A stretch of DNA of 64,000 nucleotides from Ichthyophonus hoferi (lineage: Eukaryota; Opisthokonta; Ichthyosporea; Ichthyophonida; Ichthyophonidae): assembly GCA_002751075.1 (NCBI GenBank), contig NAOQ01000108.1, forward strand, positions 78,097-142,096, in the 5' to 3' direction. Positions 1-18,668 of the stretch are shown piece by piece. The notes beneath the pieces are model-generated. The model was not told the DNA's origin and ran no database searches. It saw only the letters and a program-made list of their open reading frames with translations. How positions within the stretch are numbered: position 1 is the first letter of the stretch; every line of letters begins with the position of its first letter. The translations under genes were made by a program, and so were the position numbers.

Positions 1-1250
1 AAATTCATTCTACAATTGAATTTCTTAACTAATTTAGTATCATTGATAAAAATTTGAGATTGGATACACTTTTTGTTTTTATAAAACAAAAATTCCTCTA
101 AAATATAATAATAATAATAACTTTCAAAAATGTTTTATTAGCTTAACCTGATTAAAGATTACTTAGTGAAATGCTAGCCCAAAAAATAATAATATATATA
201 TGTTACTAACCCTAACTAATGTAAAATTTGATTGTGAGCTACAAACTAAATACCAATAACTTTGTGTAGTAAGGAAAACATTCAGTACAAATTGAGACTT
301 ATCAAAAATTAGAAGTTAAATAATTTTTTAATATAAAAATATCTGCTGACAAATATACATGATCAGAAAGCTACACATAAACGGGTACCTTTTATAAAGG
401 TAAAGAAGCATACCTCTCATATGTATTAAAAAAATGTATACACTCTTTTCGTTTTAGATTACTAACGTCACTAATAAATTAGAACCTAGTATCGACCACA
501 TCCCACAAATCCATTGATTAATTACAGTTGCACAAGATATTTGGCTAATTCTGAACCAGAATAGCCACAAATGTTGCTAGTTATAGGTTCTTTGCTATAT
601 TAAACGTCGCCTATGCCATGAAGTTATCAATATATTTTTATTAATAAATTTGAACGTTAAAATAAAAATATATTTCCTTGTCTGTGATTGTAGTACAAGG
701 ATTGTAAAAACAATAATATATATATAATCTCAAACCCTGATCTACGCTATCATTAATAAAGAGTAAAGTAGAAAATACCTGCAATGACTATCCTTATATC
801 ACAGGCCAAGGATAAAAATGAGAAATACTTTCCAAGTGTACCAGGTGTTCTATAATCCTAGAAAATGCTACTAATTAACTTAAACATATCTTCCTAATAT
901 GAAGGATTATTGTTGAGTTCAATGAAGGATACTCCAGGTAGTTTTTGTATTAACCAAAATAGAATCTTTTATACAATTACATTTGGTATTAATCCTCATA
1001 ATCTTGGCAATACAGAGTTTAGGTTACTTGCATCCTAATACTGCTGCTTCTAATGTGTAATAGGAATAATACCAAGTATTGATTATGTTCACTTTGCTGT
1101 AGCTCCTTGGCCTTGCCCTTGCAAAAGATATTATAAATAATGCTGCACATCATAGTAATATTTGGCAACAGTGTTAAACTCTTGTAGATTGGATGCCAGA
1201 TTATTTTTGAATGAACACATTGAGAGACATAACGGTCTGTGACAGATGAT
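1..1250. other. intergenic DNA, no gene seen
   Basis: AT-rich sequence with only short chance reading frames. Short TA runs occur (for example near 718-728). I see no exon-like block, tRNA or conserved protein segment. Confidence 0.5.
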
Positions 1251-1257
1251 TGGTTCA

Positions 1258-1599
1258 CAGGCTTCCGCACACTTCAATTTGGTTATGCGTAAAGATCCCT
1301 TTTGCTGGGCTAGCAGTAGAAACAATACTTAGGTCTGATCCACTTTCAATAGGAGGCAATGTAAGAACAGGCATATATGCTGACTCTATCTCTAATTGTT
1401 TATTGTGGTTGTATTCACCTATGAATTCAGTTGATAATCCTGCCTTAATGCGTTTGGGTACACCAGTGCTAATAGTACAGTGTGAGCGATCAGTGAAAGA
1501 TGCTAAGTTCGTGTGTATATAATGGATATTGTCGCACTCGAAAGTGACTATGCAATTCTTGGGGTTATTGATAGGAGAAAGGTCCTCGGAACCTGGCGC
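1258..1599 (-). mobile_element. fossil repeat: coding relic, family unresolved
   Basis: A minus-strand stretch of about 113 codons is open and reads as protein-like, but has no start codon of its own and no supporting exon. Its translation resembles the frames at 13233-13436 (plus) and 43386-43613 (minus), sharing a block that contains HC and ends in KRIKA with the first of these. Three dispersed related relics point to an old repeat family rather than a host gene. A family-A repeat (1955-2130) lies upstream on the same strand, as in the 12.8-13.4 kb copy. The element is clearly broken and old. An LTR-type retroelement is possible but unproven. Confidence 0.5.
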
Positions 1600-1954
1600 T
1601 TATTTTCAAGTCCCAGTAGAGAACGAGAACTAGATGTTACAATAAAGGGATGATTATAAAAAACAGGCCAATTAATTCCCAGCCATCAGAATATATATGA
1701 TATTGTTAACAAATAATAATAATGCAAGGCTTTGCTTATAATGAACATATTTGATGAATTTCATAATCGTATATCATATTTAGAATCGTTTTCTATTATT
1801 ATTTGATTCTTTTCCTTTTATCCATTCCGCAACATCCGCTTATCACGGATCTTAATTATAGCTGTGTTCGTAAATGTCGATGGGACCGATCTTAAAGATC
1901 CATATTGACAAATACATTTCATAGCAGAATACTGAGGGCTACTAGAATTAGCTG

Positions 1955-2130
1955 ATCTTGTCTAGATGATCTAATAATTATGTCCTTATTTGAATGGCTC
2001 TTTAGCTAATTTCCTCATTAATTAATTTAAGTGCTCACATCCTACATATTGACAAATCCATTCATGATCCGCCTGTTACCAGAACTTCGACCAAATTATG
2101 TGTTCATTTGAAGTTAACAATCTTGCAACA
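1955..2130 (-). repeat. family-A dispersed repeat, copy 1
   Basis: On the minus strand this begins with GTTGCAAGATTGTTAACTTC and resembles the copies at 11261-11478, 12813-13028 and 42670-42840. Shared pieces include the AAGTTCTGGT block (also in copy 4), GATTTGTC and an AATTAGCTAA-like block. The copies are strongly diverged, so the family is old. Edges are approximate. Confidence 0.55.
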
Positions 2131-2195
2131 AGAGACAAATACAGTTCATCTATTTCAACATATGGACACAAAGACACCAGATTTCCTGTTTGTAT

Positions 2196-2201
2196 TTTAT
2201 T
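2196..2201 (-). promoter_or_regulatory. METAP2 polyadenylation signal
   Basis: Minus-strand AATAAA about 130 bases past the METAP2 stop codon. It is the first canonical hexamer I see downstream. Confidence 0.5.
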
Positions 2202-2333
2202 TCTTTATAACATGTATAGTTCATATACTATGCATTGGCCAGGCTCCCAGTACAGGAAGTGCCTATTCTAGATAATCAGTCCGTATTAGCTCAATAGAAG
2301 CTATCATTCTTGATTGACATTCATTACCTTTAA

Positions 2334-10716
<8,383 letters not shown>

Positions 10717-11260
10717 TTTTCTAGTTCTAACCAAATAGTATACACTCAGAAGAAAAGCACAGACGATAAAAACAAACAAAAAGGAATAAAATATATATAC
10801 ATACACGTGAACCACAATAGAGTAACCCTTATATGGTAAGATTAGTGTTCACTAAATGGTTCAATAGACCAATAAAATCATAGCAATTTATCTGACAATT
10901 GTCTTGAGAGTTCTAGAGCTAGTCCATATTAGTATATATAATAGCACAACTTCCTCTAAATAAGTGATCAATCCATCTCAGGATTTCCTTAAGCAAACTA
11001 AATTGAAAACGGTATCTTAAAAAATACTGGTGCACGTTGAGGACGGGAAAATGCTTATCCAGCAGCAAATTCTAATAACGGAAGAGAAGCATGAGTATTT
11101 AATGTTAGTGTCTAATAGTATGTATGGCTTGAGAATAGGAATAGAAATGCTATGCAAAATGTTGTTATATGAAAGTAAGCCAAAGAGCCATATAGAGCTA
11201 TGCATATATCATAGTAAACACTTAAATTGCTAACAATATATACATTTTAGCTTACATATT
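10717..11260. other. METAP2 upstream region
   Basis: Holds the METAP2 5' flank. A CCAAT box lies at 10869-10873, about 150 bases upstream of the METAP2 start codon. Further out I see only AT-rich sequence with chance frames on both strands. Confidence 0.4.
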
Positions 11261-11478
11261 GTCACAAGGTCGTTAACTGTGAATGAACATCCTGTCAATA
11301 CATAGTATGCAGTAGATGAACACTTACATCCATGAGGAAATGAGTTAATTCGCCATCTATATGAGGACACAATAGTATTTAAGCATTGCGGTAAGATTGG
11401 ACAATTCTAGTGGGTCTCTACGGCCTATCGTGAGTTGGATTAGCCAATACTAATCTTTACAATTAGTTCCATTTACGA
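11261..11478 (+). repeat. family-A dispersed repeat, copy 2
   Basis: Begins near GTCACAAGGTCGTTAACTG and ends near TTAGTTCCATTTA. It aligns by eye along its length with 12813-13028, sharing GAATGAAC, the CGATACATAG-like block and ATTAGCCAATAC. The two lie in direct orientation 1.55 kb apart. Confidence 0.6.
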
Positions 11479-11559
11479 TAATGAATACAACTATACGGAT
11501 GCTAACATTTACGTCTTGTTTTGACTCTGGTAAAATACTTTGTTTTGGCAACCAATCCA

Positions 11560-11680
11560 AATGAATGTGAGGCATTTATTTTATTGGTTAACTATTTTTA
11601 GTCTGGTTTGGAACTTAAATTGTGGGTCAGGTGACTTGGTTTGACTCGCCGAATACCGTACAACGGGTATGTCCTATGAT
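11560..11680 (+). repeat. dispersed repeat fragment matching 40395-40490 inverted
   Basis: GTGAGGCATTTATTT and GGTCAGGTGACTTGGTTTGA recur, reverse-complemented and in the expected order, at about 40395-40490. Nothing coding is seen in it. Confidence 0.55.
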
Positions 11681-11834
11681 GAAGGTTTAATACCGATACG
11701 ATAGACGAGTAAATATACGATATGAATATATTTTAAATGGAGTTATTTTTTGAATGACATGACAGATGGGAAATACTTTCCTTTCAACACTAATAGTTGT
11801 GATTATTTAGGTATTTTTCCCTCTCTAATTGTGA

Positions 11835-12340
11835 CTGTGTTTAGAACCATGAAGAATCCTAGCACAGTTAGTTTTCTTTTATACTTGTGAAAAGTGAAAA
11901 GCCAGGTATGTAAACTCTGGAAAACAGAGCCTTTCAAATTTTATATGCTCTGTAATGTCCTTAGTTGATTCAGGTTTGTGTTTATTGGTCATACAGAAAT
12001 TCATTAATACATTCTGTATCTATGGATAATGATATTGCAAATAAAGTTACCAAGTTAATATGCATATCTATTAATTTGTGCGGATACAAGAAGATGTATT
12101 CTATAATAATAATATATAAATAAATAACTAATAGTCATGATGCATACTATGCTAGGTTTCCGAGTGAGCTGTGGATTCGGAAGCTTTTAGTGTTCTGGAA
12201 TCATAGGGACCTTGGGAAACATGAGATCATGTGATGTAATCGGAGAGTGAATAACGTGTTAACTTATGATCATGATTCCGAATCAGGAATAATAATCACA
12301 ACAGAAACCAATGAGGGAGTACATCAAGGAATACTATGGA
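11835..12340 (+). repeat. family-B dispersed repeat, copy 1
   Basis: Shares ordered blocks with 40640-40930 and 43965-44420: GTGTTTAGAACCAT (not in the 40.6 kb copy), a GATAATGATATT/AAAGTTACCAAGTTAATATGC region, TGTATTCTATAATAATAATA, ACCTTGGGA and a terminal ATTCCgAATcAGgAATA-like block. All three copies have the same orientation and are well diverged. I see no protein in it. Confidence 0.6.
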
Positions 12341-12812
12341 TGATGAGGGAAAAGGGATTGCAATGTTTCCTGATTGTCTGAGTGAATGAATATCAATAGG
12401 ATTACACTGATATAGAGTGACCTATAATTCTACTATGCATGTAATGCTATCTATAATTACGTTTCCCGCACTTACTCTTGTTTCATTCCATGTTGTTATT
12501 CAAGTTGAAACATCGAAAAAAGTGGAATAAACAACTGGGCATCATCCATATGGTTACCTATGACTTTAGGTCCAATAGAATTGTTAGTCATGTACTTGAG
12601 AATGTCCACAGGAGTGCATCACTTTTAATTCACTTCTGTTGTAGCATGGCTTTCCTAGACATCATCTCCTCTAATGCAATGCAAGAACTAACCAAGTCGA
12701 CTACAATCTTATGCCTGTGTTTGAGAACTGAGGTACGCCACTTATGGTTAGATTTTCTTACCAGTAGGCATCAATGAAAATAATGGCATTAATACTCTTT
12801 AATTATAATTTT
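12341..12812. other. spacer between repeat copies
   Basis: Contains an unsupported 99-codon plus-strand frame (12478-12777) with no recognisable domain or splice context. Probably repeat-derived or chance. Confidence 0.35.
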
Positions 12813-13028
12813 CGTTACAAGATCGTTAACTCCGAATGAACGCGTGGTTATAAATTGATTTGTCGTGTCGATACATAGTTTTTCATGTAGTAAATTAGCT
12901 AATGTGCCATATAAGGAAACAACTAATATAACCTTATCGAAATAGAATCAGGCATCCCTAGTAGATCTTTGCGATATTTCATGAGTTGTATTAGCCAATA
13001 CGAATATTTATGATTAGCTTCATTTAAG
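12813..13028 (+). repeat. family-A dispersed repeat, copy 3
   Basis: The best preserved edge of the family, CGTTACAAGATCGTTAACTC. It precedes a fossil coding relic by about 200 bases on the same strand, mirroring the arrangement at 1258-2130. Confidence 0.6.
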
Positions 13029-13232
13029 TTATTAAAATCTAGCCACATTGGTGTAAACCAAAAGCTAGAAAGTTAGCACTGGCGATAAAACAAAGTATAA
13101 AAGAGAAAAAAAGTCAATAGAGGACCTGCTCAAACATACGCGGTAATGGGTAGCAAAAATAGAAAGTTCTCGTAACGGGCAAAAATACTTTACATTCAAT
13201 TATATGCATGTAATAACCACATCGTTATTGAT

Positions 13233-13436
13233 ATGTCTAATCCACCATTAGCACTCACATATGATATTCAGTGTCCAGATCTCTCGTACGTTCAGAACTC
13301 AGAGCACTGTTTACTAACGTTAATTAGTGATAATAGTTATTATTTATATCGTAATATCTCACCCCTTACTGGTCGGCCTCATTGTGCAATTACCACATTC
13401 GCCTCCAAGCGAATCAAAGCATCGATTCCTTCTTAA
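13233..13436 (+). mobile_element. fossil repeat: coding relic, family unresolved
   Basis: A 67-codon frame whose translation resembles the relic at 1258-1599 over about 45 residues, including a shared RxHCxI block and KRIKA. It is a fragment of a broken, old repeat element that also carries family-A sequence upstream. No reverse transcriptase, transposase or other hallmark domain is visible, so the class is open. Confidence 0.5.
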
Positions 13437-14316
13437 TTAGAGCAGAGGTTTAATTACTACAGCCAGTTACTTAGAGAATCGGCATATGAGGGGTTTCTAA
13501 AGAATTTCTACCACAAAAACTGTGCCTTAAAGACAATCAAGTGACTATTACTACCGCTGGTTCAGAAAAATTAACTACTATCAAATATACAATTGGAGAT
13601 TCCCACAGCGGTGGACGAATCGCTAAAACTAACGCAAATATTGAAAGTTTACTTTAAACATTATGTAGTTCAGACATAGGTACCGATCAGTGTTGAAATT
13701 TGGAAATTAAAGTGGGATCAATCATATATTGCTTGAGAGGTAGAATAATGCAAGTCAAAAAGTATAAGGAAAAACTTATTCTGATTAGCATCTTAACATT
13801 AGTGCATTAGTACATTCGAAGCCTTGACTATTCTTAAATTAATACAAATTACAAACTACAGCTCCTCCTTTATCTATATTGCTCCTTTGATAATATCACA
13901 CTTCATCAATCATAACCGCAAATTGATGGCTACGCTGGCAATAATCTCTAAGTGGCCAAGTGATCACTACAATCGCAACTTAATCGCCAACTAATCTCCT
14001 ATTAATCACCAGATCGGGAATAGTTTTGCTCTCAGCTCAAAAATATATATAGCATTCTCCACCAGCTCATTAATTGGGTTGTAGATTGACTTAGAGGGTT
14101 AGATCAACTGCAAAAACTAAAACTAACACATTTATAGCCAATAGTAAAAGATATAGCTATATAGCTATATCTACCTGCAAAGAACATCACCTTAAATATA
14201 TCACTAATTTTCTTGCACATTTTCACTCGAAGCAAGCCTACTTATGTGTTCACCCTCATAACACCGAGAGTGATACTATATATATATAGGCAAAACGTAT
14301 TCAACTGCATAACAAC
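13437..14316. other. NAXD upstream region
   Basis: The first half is probably the remainder of the repeat element. Nearer the gene there is a CCAAT box (14138-14142), a short palindrome GATATAGCTATATAGCTATATC (about 14152-14173) and a TATATATATATAG run at about 14278-14290 that could serve as a TATA element 30-40 bases before the start codon. Confidence 0.35.
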
Positions 14317-15396
14317 ATGGACAAAGTAGATGTTAAGCGTCTCGTGTCGAATATTATACCAGCCCTTGGCAGCACCCTACGAAAAGGGTTAGCTGGACGC
14401 ATAGGAGTTCTAGGAGGGTGTACTGAGTATACAGGGGCTCCATACTATTCTGCTATATCAAGTCTCAAAAGTGGTGCCGATTTGACCGATGTTTTTTGCA
14501 CTGTAGGTGCAGGCCCAGTAATAAAATCATATAGTCCTGAACTCGTTGTTCACCCTTACCTTTCGGAGAAAACATATGCAACAAAATGCATAGATGAAGA
14601 ACTTGTAAAGGCTTTCCCGCAAGAAAAGCTCCATCTCCGTACTGGTCAGGAAAAGTTGCAGAGACTATATGCAAGGGATAGCAGTGATGTTGTCCAAGAG
14701 GTTTCCACTTGGTTGCCTCGTTTACATGTTCTAGTTATTGGGCCAGGGTTAGGACGTCACTCTCTGGTTCAACAAACGACACTGGGCATCATTACAGAAG
14801 CAATAAAAATACATCTACCACTTATTATTGATGCAGATGGGTTATACCTCATCACACAGCACCCGTATATTATTAAAGGGTACAAAAGGGCAACACTTAC
14901 ACCAAACCTTGGGGAGTTCCAACGACTGTATGAAAAGGTTTGCAATAAAACATTCTTGGAGCAGCCAGGACAATTGTCACCAGATTCAGAGGAGATAATA
15001 AGGTTAAGAGAGGAACGGGCAAAGGAATTAAGTATAGCTCTGGGCCATGTTACGATTCTTAGTAAAGGAGAAGTAGATATCATTACGAATGGGAACACTA
15101 CAGTGCGATACTCAGAAGATGGATCAGTACGGAGGTGTGGTGGACAAGGAGATGTACTATCAGGTATAACAGGTACCTTTACACACTGGGCAGTACAGTC
15201 AGACCAAGGGGATGATAACAACAAGGTAGTTCATATGGAGGCAAACATGCTTGGTGCCCTTGGTGGCTGTATGTTAACAAGAAAGTGTGCGACTCTGGCG
15301 TTTACGGTGAACGGGCGTACTATGACTGCCCCTAACATGATTAGTCTATTACCTAAGGCCTTTATGGAACTATTTCCAGATCATTTTTACAATTGA
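14317..15396 (+). CDS. NAXD: ATP-dependent (S)-NAD(P)H-hydrate dehydratase
   Basis: Repairs the damaged cofactors NADHX and NADPHX by ATP-driven (ADP in some lineages) dehydration, working with the NAXE epimerase. The 359-residue frame is complete and uninterrupted. It has the family's ribokinase-like signatures: a Gly-rich stretch and YTGAPYYSA (about 32-47), VIGPGLGR (about 140-147), IDADGLYL (about 167-174), TPNLGEF (about 192-198) and GGQGDVLSGITG (about 273-284), which holds the catalytic Asp. The length fits the animal proteins without their mitochondrial leader; I see no obvious targeting peptide, so a cytosolic form is likely. It is the only confident recognised gene here without introns, which suggests intron loss or an old retrocopy that stayed functional. 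Start chosen as the first Met after upstream stops. Confidence 0.96.
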   Translation: MDKVDVKRLVSNIIPALGSTLRKGLAGRIGVLGGCTEYTGAPYYSAISSLKSGADLTDVFCTVGAGPVIKSYSPELVVHPYLSEKTYATKCIDEELVKAFPQEKLHLRTGQEKLQRLYARDSSDVVQEVSTWLPRLHVLVIGPGLGRHSLVQQTTLGIITEAIKIHLPLIIDADGLYLITQHPYIIKGYKRATLTPNLGEFQRLYEKVCNKTFLEQPGQLSPDSEEIIRLREERAKELSIALGHVTILSKGEVDIITNGNTTVRYSEDGSVRRCGGQGDVLSGITGTFTHWAVQSDQGDDNNKVVHMEANMLGALGGCMLTRKCATLAFTVNGRTMTAPNMISLLPKAFMELFPDHFYN

Positions 15397-15585
15397 AATG
15401 GTTTGTGTGCATACTAAGATGCATATATATATATATACCTACATATAAATATAAGTGGGTTGTATGGCTAGTGTTTAGGATTGGCTCTAGCTATATTTTA
15501 TACTATGGTAGTATATTGCGCATGCGTTGTTTTATAGTTTAGCGTATATAATGTGGTTATATATGAAACTATAGTAATATATAAT

Positions 15586-15591
15586 AATAAA
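15586..15591 (+). promoter_or_regulatory. NAXD polyadenylation signal
   Basis: AATAAA about 190 bases after the NAXD stop codon. Confidence 0.5.
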
Positions 15592-15896
15592 GCTAACTAT
15601 AATTGTACAAAAATAATATATATTGTTATATTCCTGCAAACCCTCTCACTATATCTGATATAGCTAGGCCAAATATTATTAACTATTATTTTCTCCTGTG
15701 ATCTTTCCACTGAGATTGTTTATACATTGTGGTTTTGTCGGCTGTTTCATCATTAGTATTTTACCACACTTTATCATACCAATATAATCCCACAGGCACC
15801 CAGCAATCGTCTAATTACATACACACCTTCTCACAAAAGTTTATAACCATAGTATTGGTTGATATATAATTCTATAAGATTGTTTGTATCATCCTT

Positions 15897-16008
15897 CTAT
15901 ACCTTTTTATCTCCAAAGTAATAATTCTAATCCAAAAATGAGAATTTTGATTTTCAAATTAGGATTTTTAAAAATTAGCATTCTCATTTTAAAAATAAAA
16001 AGGTATAG
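15897..16008. repeat. 112-bp imperfect palindrome
   Basis: The 14-base arms (CTATACCTTTTTAT at 15897-15910 and its exact complement at 15995-16008) enclose a further imperfect inverted match around ATGAGAATTTT / AGCATTCTCAT. It could be a small MITE-type element or fold-back repeat. No target-site duplication was confirmed. Confidence 0.6.
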
Positions 16009-16798
16009 TATATGTTACCTATCCTAGCCACTCGCTCATTCTTCCTTGCTTAACACATAATATATCATTGGTTACACGAAACTGTTCATACCGACACCTC
16101 TACCTATCTCAAGGTAAACCCATATATCCATGTTATGCATTTTAACTTAAATTAACAGCTCCTAATATCATAAACATATTATGCATTCCCTCTTTGAGAT
16201 CAAGTTCACTCTTTTATATATCTCATCCTAATGCATGTGATTACAATGTATCATTATCTCATTATATGCTTTGGGGTAAAACTGACAAGATGGTGTTACT
16301 CATAACATCCTTATCCAATCACACAAGCTTATAATTATCTATTTAAATTCACTATGTTAGTCAATTGGCTTGGTTAATTGCCATAATTTTTTTTAAAAAT
16401 TAGGGAGAATCACAATACCTATATTCGCAATAATACCCAATAGATGCAAATACTGTACCCTTTTATATATCGAATTCTCCATACTTTGACTAGATTACAA
16501 AGTAAGGCTACATATATAAACTATACTATTCAATTTTTCAAAGTAAAACTAAAAAATTATCTCCACTGTATTGACAGTATGCTCACCTATTCATTTCTCA
16601 TAACACTATCCCACTATCATACCCTCAATATAATACATTCATCGATACAGCATACAGCATGCTTTCACACGAACATCACAAACAATCACATATACAGTCT
16701 TTATCATTCTTATTAAGGTACATAGCTATCTAATAAGATATATTTAATGGTCGACATATTAAAATCAGTAGACCTTGTACTCTAGCGCTTAATAATGA
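16009..16798. other. intergenic, no gene seen
   Basis: AT-rich DNA downstream of two convergent genes (NAXD plus; membrane protein minus). A 90-codon plus-strand frame at 16444-16716 has no protein-like features. Confidence 0.45.
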
Positions 16799-18668
16799 TT
16801 ACATTTCATCCGTCTTGCTGTATTTAGTTTCCAGGATCTGTATATATATATAGGTCTATTAGTGAATACTCGTATATACAGCAACCCCGTCGTTATCAGG
16901 AGAGTTGTATAGGTATGATAAAGACGCAAGTAGTAAGGAGAAACAGAAAGAAGGAGGAAACAAAGAGATAGGGAGCAAAGGGTAATATATGTGTGCGCAG
17001 AGTTAAGGATTGGCTTGCGTAAACTCACAAGAGTGCAATATATTATATACATATAATATAAACATTTTGAAAACAACTCGTCCAATTAAACCCACTGTTT
17101 AAAACTAGTTTACGTCGAGGTTTATTATTTAAAAATCAAGTTCGCATGTATGAACCCGATATCAACGATGTTTCAATCATAGCATTTAATCGCAACTAAC
17201 ATTAAGAAAGATAACTGGTTTTCACCACTTCAAATGGCCTATATATATACGCATGTGTAGAGGTAATATGAAAGGTAATGATACTTATTAAAGAGTGGGA
17301 TAGAATAATAGTAAGGTAGAATAGAGTAATAATAGGGCAAAATACACAGCAAAGAAAAAAGAGAAAAGAATATAAAAAAAAGAAATAAAGACTGTATGAC
17401 AAGTAGCAGGTAGTTTTCTAAACAAATTATTTACCTCAAAAAGCTTATCTTCCCTCCCCCGCCACTTCCTCAATGTTCCTTGAATAAAGTTCTTCTGTTT
17501 AAGTTTCTTGGGGTTGTGTTCTTTGTAGAAATCCACTAATCTCATTTTAGGTGTCTTATAGAGGCCTAGACGAATACCCAAGCTAGAAAGAGGAAAGGGA
17601 GGGAAGAAGAAAAAGTAAAAAAATAAACGTGAGTCATTCGAATGGTTCCTACGTAAAATGTGACTAGGGTCATTCTTTTCACTCTAGTTAGCAAAAACCG
17701 AATAGTGTTAAAAGGAGGTATGTAGTAATTCAATAGCTATAATAAAACCAAGTCTTAGCATATCTGTATGTCTTTTATATAAGGGTACATGTTAAAACAG
17801 CCTGTAATTCATTATTCTCTTAATTCTAATTGAGTATAGGGAAATAGGTCACAGGGACTGAGCCTATCTCTACTTACATCTAACAGATAGTAATAATCTC
17901 ACAGAATAATTTATCCAAGTAAAACGAATGATTTGGCTCTAACACAATGATACGGAATGGTAAACCGTCTGATTGTGTAGGATATGGAGTATAGTAAAAA
18001 AAAATATAAAAAAAAGAATAAAGGATGTATGAGACGTGGGTAAGTGTATCTTAGAAACAGGTAAATATGAGCATATTTATAACTATGTATATAGAAGGGA
18101 AAAGGAGAAATATTGGGTATTGCAACTGGACATTTTTCTATTATGCATGGTTACAAGGTTATTCGTTTTACACTCCCCGCAATAATAAAAAAATACTACT
18201 TTTAGGCCACCAAATAGGTAAGTTAGGAGCTAAATGCTAGTGCCAACGCGGGCAAGATAACTCTAAAAAATCAAATACAGCGGAAAAAATGTATATACCC
18301 ACACATATATCTAAATCGTAAGCCACATGTGTTGTTTTGTTTCTATATCTCCAAACAAAAGCACTACTATTATAACGTGGGCAGCACACTTTTTACAAAT
18401 ATTACGTAATTAAAACGCAAAAAAAAAAAAAGACATACTTGCTTGTGGCTACCATACTAAATGCTTGGATGGCAAAGGGTAAAACTGCAGGGAGAACGAA
18501 AAGTAACAGGAAAAAAAATGATAACGACTTGGCTTTGCTGGCAGCCTTCTGAGCGTCGTCGTCTACCTCCTCATTTTTAGGCTTTCTGGAACGTCTCTGC
18601 CTAACCTTGTCAGGTTGCGAACTGCAACAGGACTGACCTGAACACTCACTTTCACTTTCGTCTGACAT
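16799..18668 (-). CDS. small predicted membrane protein with C-terminal FYxxxNP...GRE motif
   Basis: Three exons with matching phases: 18439-18668, 17435-17582 and 16799-16837, giving 138 residues. Residues 1-52 are polar, Ser/Cys-rich then basic and acidic, with no signal peptide. About residues 53-74 form one very hydrophobic segment (rich in F and L), so a single-pass membrane protein is likely. The rest is cytosol-like and basic, with RLVDFYKEHNPKKL followed by GREDKLFEILETKYSK. A similar FYxKxNPxK...L..Y.GRE..LF..L..KY pattern occurs, as I recall, as a short C-terminal helical motif in many protist proteins. I do not recognise the animal family and assign no function. Splicing is inferred; the last exon is only 13 codons. 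Confidence 0.75.

Noticed and set aside
12478-12777. 99-codon plus-strand frame
   Set aside because: No domain, poor protein character and position between old repeats; treated as chance or repeat-derived.
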